A stretch of DNA of 64,000 nt. It comes from Burkholderia pyrrocinia. GTDB lineage: Bacteria; Pseudomonadota; Gammaproteobacteria; Burkholderiales; Burkholderiaceae. Position numbers and translations under genes: made by a program. How positions within the stretch are numbered: the stretch's first letter is position 1; every line of letters begins with the position of its first letter. The DNA lies in NCBI RefSeq assembly GCF_003330765.1, contig NZ_CP024902.1, positions 1,426,001-1,490,000 on the forward strand. The letters are read 5' to 3'. Under the pieces are notes generated by a model, which worked only from the letters and a program-made list of their open reading frames with translations, was not told where the DNA came from and did not search any database. This document shows, piece after piece, positions 58,539 through 64,000 of the stretch.

Positions 58539-58571
58539 CGGCGGGCGTCGCCCGGGGGGGCGGGCATGGGC

Positions 58572-59393
58572 TCACGGAATCAGCAGTTCGCGACGCCCGT
58601 CCGCGTGCTCGATGTGCTCGCCGGCGATGTGCAGGCGCTGATCCTTTCGATAGTCATAGATCGAGCGCGACGCGGCGAGCTGGTCGAAATCGAGCTCGAC
58701 CGCATGACGCGATTCGGTGTTGCCGGCTTCGAAGATCACATTGCCGAACGGATCGACCGCGAGGCTGCCGCCCGCGAACACGACATCGTGCGTGCTGTCG
58801 CCGACGCGGTTGGCCACCACCACGAACACCTGGTTCTCCATCGCGCGCGCCGACGCCGATGTGCGGTGGACGTAGCGGTACGGTTCCATGTTGCCGTCGG
58901 TGACGAGGATCAACTGCGCGCCGAGCGCGGCGAGCGCGCGGCCGGTTTCAGGGAATTCGCTGTCGTAGCAGATCAGCAGGCCGATCCGCACGCCGCGCCA
59001 TTCGACGGTCGCGTAGCGGTCGCCGGGCAGCACGACGCCGTGTTCGCTCACCCACAGATGCGTCTTGCGATAGCGCAGCGCGATGCCGTCCGGCGTAACG
59101 AACACGGTTGTGTTGTAGAACTTGCCGCCGTCGTTCTCGATCAGCCCGACCACCACGGCGACGTCGCGCGCGCGTGCGGCCGCGATGACCGCGCCGATGC
59201 TGGGGCCGTCGAGCGGTTCCGCGCATTCCGCGAGATTGGACGGATCGAGAAAGCCCGTGAGCTGCGCTTCCGGAAACATCACGATGTCCGTGCCGGGCGC
59301 GCAGGTTGCGATTGCTTCCAGCGTGCGCTGCAGGTTGTAGTGCGTGTCGCCGTCGCGACCGGCGAGCTGGACGATATCGAGCTTCAGTTTCAT
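58572..59393 (-). CDS. Carbon-nitrogen hydrolase (nitrilase superfamily amidase)
   Basis: A 273-residue cytoplasmic enzyme with the complete triad: Glu42 (FPEAQLTGF), Lys110 (YRKTHLW) and Cys142 (LICYDSEFPE). The fold hydrolyses non-peptide C-N bonds; the FPEAQLTG and CYDSEFPE contexts fit amidase/omega-amidase branches rather than true nitrilases. Start ATG at 59393; the following sequence is VQLAGRDGDTHYNLQRTLE. Substrate cannot be given. Two LuxR-type regulators lie upstream on the same strand. Confidence 0.88.
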   Translation of the reverse strand: MKLKLDIVQLAGRDGDTHYNLQRTLEAIATCAPGTDIVMFPEAQLTGFLDPSNLAECAEPLDGPSIGAVIAAARARDVAVVVGLIENDGGKFYNTTVFVTPDGIALRYRKTHLWVSEHGVVLPGDRYATVEWRGVRIGLLICYDSEFPETGRALAALGAQLILVTDGNMEPYRYVHRTSASARAMENQVFVVVANRVGDSTHDVVFAGGSLAVDPFGNVIFEAGNTESRHAVELDFDQLAASRSIYDYRKDQRLHIAGEHIEHADGRRELLIP

Positions 59394-59566
59394 GGGCGAA
59401 TTCGGTGGCTGTGATCCGTTGCCGGCGGCGCCGGAAGGAGGGGAAAACAGGCCCCAGTATGCGCCGAACGGCCGGTTTTCCCATCCCGCCGATGCGTTAA
59501 CCCGTCAGGGGTATTGATCTCGTCGTGCTCGCGTCGACGTCCTGCTGTCGGAACAAACGGCGAAGT

Positions 59567-59600
59567 AAAAAAAACGCCGACCCTTCTGCAAGGGTCGGCG
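59567..59600 (-). terminator. Rho-independent terminator of the LuxR-type gene
   Basis: CGCCGACCCTT-CTGC-AAGGGTCGGCG is a perfect 11-base stem followed, on the minus strand, by eight T residues (A run at 59567-59574). It lies about 170 bases past the regulator stop, and would insulate the amidase gene. Confidence 0.88.
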
Positions 59601-59771
59601 AACAGGTCCTGATTGACGAGGAAATTGCTACAGAACCCAGGCCACCATGTGTCGCCCGCGGCCGAAGTGTGTTGCGCGCAGGCGAACAAAATCGGATTCG
59701 GCAAGGATAGTGACCGGTGCAACGTATGCCCAGACGCCACGGCCGATAGACGGTATCGGCGCGCGATGGGG

Positions 59772-60599
59772 TTAGCCGTCAAGCAGCGCCCAGTCGAACA
59801 GTTCGCTGCGCGTGCGCACGCCGAGCTTCGCGAACGCGCGCTTTACGTAGGTTTCGGCGGTGGAGAGACGGATGTCGAGCAGGGTCGCGGCTTCCGGCAC
59901 CGAGCGGCCGCTCAGCAGCAGCTTGCAGATTTCCTGCTCGCGGCGCGACAGGCGCACGTCCTGGCGCGCGACGCGCGCATCGAAGCCGTGATGCGACGGC
60001 GCACGGCCGGCCGCCGGCGCGATGCGGCGTGCGGCGCATGAGCGCGCATGCATTTCGAGCAGCGGGAACAGCAGGTCGGCCATCTGCCGCAGGTGGAACA
60101 GCTCGTCGCGGCTGAACGCAGCCTGGTGGGTCGAGCGCGTGACCGACAGCGCATACTGGCCGTTCGCATTGCCGTGCACGAGCATGCATTCCTGCGTGAC
60201 GCGCTGTTCGTCGAAGAAGCGCCGGCGGAAATCGCCGTCGGGCAGGCCGCCGACGTGCCGCTGCAGCAGCAGCGTGCCGGTCGTGCCGCGCACCGGCTCG
60301 ACGAGCGGATCGGTTTGCCAGAAATCCCGATAGTACGCATCCATCAGCGCGCACAGCTCCTGATGCGGGTCACCCCAGCTCCCGAGCCACTCGATCAGGT
60401 AGCCCGACGCGGCGCCCGGATCGGGCCGCCAGCGTTCGAGATGGATCGCGTCGGTGACGAGGTTCTCGTTGACGAAGCGGGCGACAGCATCGGCGAACCC
60501 GGCGGTGCCGGTCGCCCGGATCGCGTTGCCGAGCGTCTGGGGCCGCACGACGATGACAGGGCCGCCGTGGCCGGGCGGAGCGAGGGGAGGGAGGCGCAT
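59772..60599 (-). CDS. LuxR-family regulator with C-terminal HTH
   Basis: A 275-residue regulator. The last 65 residues form a LuxR/NarL helix-turn-helix: RLSRREQEICKLLLSGRSVPEAATLLDIRLSTAETYVKRAFAKLGV. The N-terminal 190 residues are a ligand or sensor region without recognised receiver Asp motif or acyl-homoserine-lactone signatures. The start at 60599 is the only reasonable ATG but has a weak ribosome site. The arrangement with a second similar gene upstream suggests duplicated regulators of a nearby pathway; target unknown. Confidence 0.87.
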   Translation of the reverse strand: MRLPPLAPPGHGGPVIVVRPQTLGNAIRATGTAGFADAVARFVNENLVTDAIHLERWRPDPGAASGYLIEWLGSWGDPHQELCALMDAYYRDFWQTDPLVEPVRGTTGTLLLQRHVGGLPDGDFRRRFFDEQRVTQECMLVHGNANGQYALSVTRSTHQAAFSRDELFHLRQMADLLFPLLEMHARSCAARRIAPAAGRAPSHHGFDARVARQDVRLSRREQEICKLLLSGRSVPEAATLLDIRLSTAETYVKRAFAKLGVRTRSELFDWALLDG

Positions 60600-60709
60600 G
60601 GATGGCTGCTCGGAAGGCTGAACGATACGCAGACCTTACGCGAGCGTCGCGCGGGCGTCAGCCGGGGAATGCCCGCGCCAGGCCAGTGGAGGCGATGGCG
60701 CGCATCGCA

Positions 60710-61507
60710 TCAGGCAGCGGTCTGCGCTTTCAGGAACAGCGAAAACAGCTCCGACTGCGAGTTGATGGCGAGCTTCGCGTAGATGTTGCGCCGGTGCACC
60801 TTGACCGTTTCCGCCGAAATCGCCAGCTTGTTCGCGACTTCCTTGTTCGAGCGGCCGCTCAGGATCAGCCGGATCACGTCGAGTTCGCGCGCGGTGAGCG
60901 GCGTACCGAGCCGCGCCATCGCATGTTCGAAGTTGTCCTGCGCATTGGCACCGGCCCGGCGCGGCGGTGAGGGTTCGGCGGGCGTTTGCTCGAACGCGAG
61001 GCGCTGCCGCATCAGCGCGACCACCCATGGCCGGACCAGGTCGAGCAACGCAACCTGTTCGGGGCTGAAGCGCCGCTTGCTGCCGAGCGACAGGCACAGC
61101 GTGCGCGAGTCGTCGAGCACGACGTTGAACTGCATCTCGTCCTCGACGACGTTGTGCGTGAAATAGAGCGTGTAGTACTCGGTGTCGCGAAAGCACTCGG
61201 GCGCCACGTCGGACAGCCGGAACAGGCCGCTTTTCGGTGCGTCGCGGTTCGCGATGTAGAACGGATCCAGCAGGTACAGGCCCTGCACGTAGTCGCGAAA
61301 CAGCGGGTCGGGGCCGCCGCCTTCGTACGCGCATTCGGCGAATACCTGCGGGCGGCCGTCGCCGAACATCAGCGCGACCCAGCTGTCGACCGCGACGTAG
61401 TCCTCGATCAGCCGGATCAGCGACAGCCAGAAGCCCGGCTGGTCGAGCGACTCGATGAGCCGCCCGACCGATCGGTGCCATGCGACGTCCTGCAAGGTCA
61501 GGTTCAT
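60710..61507 (-). CDS. LuxR-family regulator, paralog of the downstream gene
   Basis: A 265-residue regulator. The ATG at 61507 (MNLTLQDVAWHR) is preferred; the long upstream extension is Arg/Cys-rich noise. The C-terminal helix-turn-helix reads LTARELDVIRLILSGRSNKEVANKLAISAETVKVHRRNIYAKL. The N-terminal part has FAECAYEGGGPDPLFRDYVQGLYLLDPFY, a sequence also recalled in the neighbour (YRDFWQTDPL), so both share one sensor family and probably arose by duplication. 110 bases separate the two genes. Confidence 0.88.
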   Translation of the reverse strand: MNLTLQDVAWHRSVGRLIESLDQPGFWLSLIRLIEDYVAVDSWVALMFGDGRPQVFAECAYEGGGPDPLFRDYVQGLYLLDPFYIANRDAPKSGLFRLSDVAPECFRDTEYYTLYFTHNVVEDEMQFNVVLDDSRTLCLSLGSKRRFSPEQVALLDLVRPWVVALMRQRLAFEQTPAEPSPPRRAGANAQDNFEHAMARLGTPLTARELDVIRLILSGRSNKEVANKLAISAETVKVHRRNIYAKLAINSQSELFSLFLKAQTAA

Positions 61508-61612
61508 GCGTAAGTCCGTGTCGGGCCGGCCGATGCGCGCTTGCGATGCCGCGCCGTGCGTGTACGCTACGGACTCGCGGGCGCATTCCGCGCGCATCGA
61601 ACGGATCCTGCA

Positions 61613-62051
61613 ATGAAGAACGAGATCGTAACGCCGGCCGGCGCGAATGGCGAGGCCGAGGCGGCCATGCAGAACGGGATGCCGGGCATGGATTCGGATG
61701 GCACGGCCGGCACGATCGATCTGTACGTGCTGAAGCCGGCGCCGGACGGCAAGACGCTCGAGCCGGTCGATCTGGCTGCCGGTCGGCAATGCGATCGTCG
61801 AAGCGGCGCCGCGCATCAACGAAGCGCTCGACAATTCGGGATCGCTCGATTGCGGCAACGCGAAGTCGCATTGCGAGAGCCGCACGTTCACGATCGTGCC
61901 CGACACGACGGGCACCGGCGACGTCTATCCGCTGGCGGTGACCGAGACGGGCGCGCGTGGCGACAAGGCCATCCACGCGCGCTATACGGTGAAATTCGAC
62001 GCATCGCGCGGCCGCTACGTCGTGCCGAAGGCGTTGCGCGAAGGGTATTGA
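61613..62051 (+). pseudogene. Frameshifted gene of unknown function
   Basis: From ATG 61613 the frame codes a protein-like start (MKNEIVTPAGANGEAEAAM, then GTIDLYVLKPAPDGKTLEPVDLA). Near 61775-61779 coding character jumps to the next frame, which continues PVGNAIVEAAPRINEALDNSGSLDCGNAKS and ends RYVVPKALREGY with a TGA at 62049-62051. One extra base (or two missing) explains it. Whether the break is real or a sequencing error cannot be told. No family or signal peptide recognised and no ribosome site. The second half has paired Cys residues, so the intact protein may be exported. Confidence 0.55.
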
Positions 62052-62093
62052 GCGTCCGCGCGCGGGAACGGGCGGCATGGCGCCGCCCGCATA

Positions 62094-63023
62094 TCACACG
62101 TACAGGTAGCGCACGAGGTGGAAGAACACCGGCGCGGCGAAGCAGATCGAATCGACGCGATCGAGCATCCCGCCGTGACCCGCGATCATCGAGCCCCAGT
62201 CCTTCGTGCCGAGCGAGCGCTTGACGGCCGACAGCACGAGCCCGCCGACGAAGCCCGCGATCACGATCGCGAGCGAGATCCCGAACGCCGCGCCGAAGCT
62301 GAACGGCGTCACGCGATACAGCGACGCGCCGCACAGCGTCGCGAGCAGGCCGCCGCCGACGAAGCCTTCGATCGTCTTCGACGGCGACAGGCGCGGTGCG
62401 ATCTTGCGCCGCCCGAACAGCTTGCCGACGATGTACTGCAGCACGTCGCTGACCTGCACGACGAACAGGAAGAAGAACAGCAGCAGCGCGTTCTGCCCGG
62501 TGTAGCGCGGGATGTCGAGGATCAGCACGGCCGGCGCATGGCTCAACCCGTACACGCACACCATCAGCGCCCAGTTGATCTTCGCGTTGCGGCTCAGGAA
62601 TTCGCGCGTGTCCTGCGTGAGCGCCGACACCAGCGACATCGCGAAGAACAGGTGCACGGGCACGAAGATCGAATACATCCCGTACCAGTTGATCGAGAGC
62701 AGCACGTACTGCACGGGGATCGCGACGAAGAACGCGATGAACAGCGTCGTGTGGTCGCTCGCGGTGGTCGGCGTGAGCGTGATGAATTCGCGCAGCGTCA
62801 GGTAGGACAGCACCGCGAACACGAGATACGTGACGTTGTTGCCGAGGCCGATCGCGATGACCATGATCGCGATCATGGCCCACCATGCGCGGATGCGCTG
62901 GTTCAGGTTGACGATGGTCGAACTGGTGCCGCCGCTGCGCGCGCCGAGGATCGCGCCGATCACGGTCGCGACGACGAGCACGCCCGTGACGCCCGCGACC
63001 AGTTCCCAGAAGAGAGTTCGCAT
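62094..63023 (-). CDS. cdsA: Phosphatidate cytidylyltransferase
   Basis: A 309-residue inner-membrane enzyme making CDP-diacylglycerol from phosphatidate and CTP. About eight membrane segments; the family signature lies near the C-terminal third (RKIAPRLSPSKTIEGFVGG and GLVLSAVKRSLGTKDWGSMIAGHGGMLDRVDS). The housekeeping gene in the uppS-dxr region is probably elsewhere, so this is likely a second copy. It starts 36 bases after the plsC-type gene and should act on its product. Confidence 0.92.
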   Translation of the reverse strand: MRTLFWELVAGVTGVLVVATVIGAILGARSGGTSSTIVNLNQRIRAWWAMIAIMVIAIGLGNNVTYLVFAVLSYLTLREFITLTPTTASDHTTLFIAFFVAIPVQYVLLSINWYGMYSIFVPVHLFFAMSLVSALTQDTREFLSRNAKINWALMVCVYGLSHAPAVLILDIPRYTGQNALLLFFFLFVVQVSDVLQYIVGKLFGRRKIAPRLSPSKTIEGFVGGGLLATLCGASLYRVTPFSFGAAFGISLAIVIAGFVGGLVLSAVKRSLGTKDWGSMIAGHGGMLDRVDSICFAAPVFFHLVRYLYV

Positions 63024-63059
63024 GGGGATATCCGGAAAAGGAACAGGAGGGCGCCGCGT

Positions 63060-63689
63060 TCAGCCCGCGGGCCGCTGCGGCGCGAGTGCGACGACCGCGT
63101 CGCGCATGCGGGCGAGGAACGTCGGCTTCTCTTCCTGGTTGCCGAGCGCGTCGTTCGCGCCGAAGTGCACCTTGCAGATCAGCGGCACGGGCCAGATTGC
63201 CCCCTTCGGCATGATGCGCTGCAGGTTCTCGAGGTAGACGGGCGCGAGCGCGACGCTCGGGAACTCGGTCGCGAGGTGGAACAGCCCGCTCTTGAACGGT
63301 TGCGGCAGCACGTCGGCGCCGCGCGTGCCTTCCGGGAAGATGATGATCGAATGGCCTTGCCGCAGCGCGTCGCGCACCGGATCGAGCGGGTCACCCCCGG
63401 ATTCGCGGTGGCGGTCGATCAGCACGACGTTCAGCAGCTTCTGCGCGATGTGGCGCTTCATGTCGCTGCTGTCCCAGTAGTCGCGCGCGGCGACCGGCCG
63501 TACGACTGCGCGCACGTCGCGCGGCAGCGCGGCGAGGATCGCGAGCGTGTCGATGTGGCTCGTGTGGTTCGAGAAGTAGATTTTCTGCGTCGGGGATGGC
63601 GGCGACTGATGCCAGACCGGATACGCGCCGGCGACAAGCCGCACGATGGACAGCAGGAAATCGCGCTGCCAGACGTTGAGGATGTTCAT
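63060..63689 (-). CDS. plsC: 1-acyl-sn-glycerol-3-phosphate acyltransferase, PlsC type
   Basis: A 209-residue membrane-associated acyltransferase. The ATG at 63689 (MNILNVWQRD) has AGGAGG ten bases upstream; the 14 extra codons of a longer frame are not needed. The catalytic HX4D is NHTSHID, and FPEGTRG is the glycerol-phosphate-binding motif. It acylates lysophosphatidate to phosphatidate, the substrate of the CdsA-type enzyme encoded next, so the two form a phospholipid module. Exact acceptor not proven. Confidence 0.9.
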   Translation of the reverse strand: MNILNVWQRDFLLSIVRLVAGAYPVWHQSPPSPTQKIYFSNHTSHIDTLAILAALPRDVRAVVRPVAARDYWDSSDMKRHIAQKLLNVVLIDRHRESGGDPLDPVRDALRQGHSIIIFPEGTRGADVLPQPFKSGLFHLATEFPSVALAPVYLENLQRIMPKGAIWPVPLICKVHFGANDALGNQEEKPTFLARMRDAVVALAPQRPAG

Positions 63690-64000
63690 CGGCGCGGTGC
63701 CTCCTGCTTGCGTGCCCGGCCCGCCGAGCATGCGCGGCGGGCGGAATCCCGGAATGCCGGCGCGGCAGGATGCGCGCCGGACGGCCCTTGTTTAAATTTT
63801 TTCAAATTCGTGGCTGCCTGTCGCAGGTCCGCGATAATCGGTCGATTCGCCGCCGCACGCATGTTGCGTAGCGGTGAATGCGCCGGCCAGCGGCGTGATT
63901 GTCGGCTGTTGCACGCGTGCTCGTTTGCAGTTCGAATGGATCTCGCCGCAGTCGAGGCCAGCGGATTATCGCGAGTTTCCGTAAAAAACGCCAGATTGGC
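63690..64000. other. Intergenic region at the window end
   Basis: About 310 bases with no supported gene. It contains an AT-rich stretch around 63790-63810 (TTTAAATTTTTTCAAATTC) that may hold the promoter of the plsC-cdsA unit. Confidence 0.5.

Overview
The window is GC-rich, with strong G/C third-position bias and Burkholderia-style gene content: a bcp-type contact-dependent inhibition locus with the toxin-immunity-transporter order, an OmpC-family porin, MocR, LysR and FecI-type regulators, and CitMHS/AtuA genes. It most likely comes from a Burkholderia (probably B. cepacia complex) replicon, and the largely accessory or metabolic content suggests a secondary chromosome. That placement is inference; no rRNA, tRNA or core marker was seen.

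Bases 1-10.5 kb hold the 3' part of a giant two-partner-secretion exoprotein (BcpA/CdiA). Its variable tail after an ELYN motif is a barnase/RNase Sa-like guanyl ribonuclease. A barstar-like immunity gene follows, then a short out-of-place coding remnant, the TpsB outer-membrane transporter, and a closely spaced protein with five zinc-finger-like repeats. From 10.5 to 14.2 kb are two decayed IS3-family transposase tails flanking a Fur-box-preceded TonB siderophore receptor.

Bases 14.2-19.8 kb hold a probable second glmS, an exported protein of unknown function, and wecB on the other strand, which looks like amino-sugar supply for a polysaccharide. Bases 20.2-30.3 kb are oxidative metabolism: a two-gene molybdenum hydroxylase (iorAB-like), a class II aldolase, an acyl-CoA dehydrogenase, a quinone oxidoreductase, and a PadR regulator divergent from fadH with two palindromic operators between them. 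Bases 30.3-33.8 kb hold a MocR regulator divergent from an aminotransferase and a solute-binding-like protein without a signal peptide.

Bases 34.1-39.2 kb are a complete TonB receptor/ABC metallophore importer with overlapping genes. Bases 39.2-43.3 kb hold an RstAB-like two-component system separated from a MipA/OmpV protein by a TnpB-type insertion sequence whose TnpB has lost its middle. Next come a (GGCTTC)10 repeat, an I78-like lipoprotein, an unusual lytic transglycosylase-VirB9/TrbG-like fusion, and a porin.

Bases 47.3-52.4 kb are a FecI-FecR-FecA-type iron-signalling operon with a Fur box, ending in a secreted protein of unknown function. Bases 52.4-58.5 kb hold two LysR regulators, a VOC protein, a flavin reductase, a CitMHS transporter and an AtuA pair. 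Bases 58.6-63.7 kb hold a nitrilase-family amidase, two LuxR-type regulators, a frameshifted gene, and a plsC-cdsA phospholipid pair.
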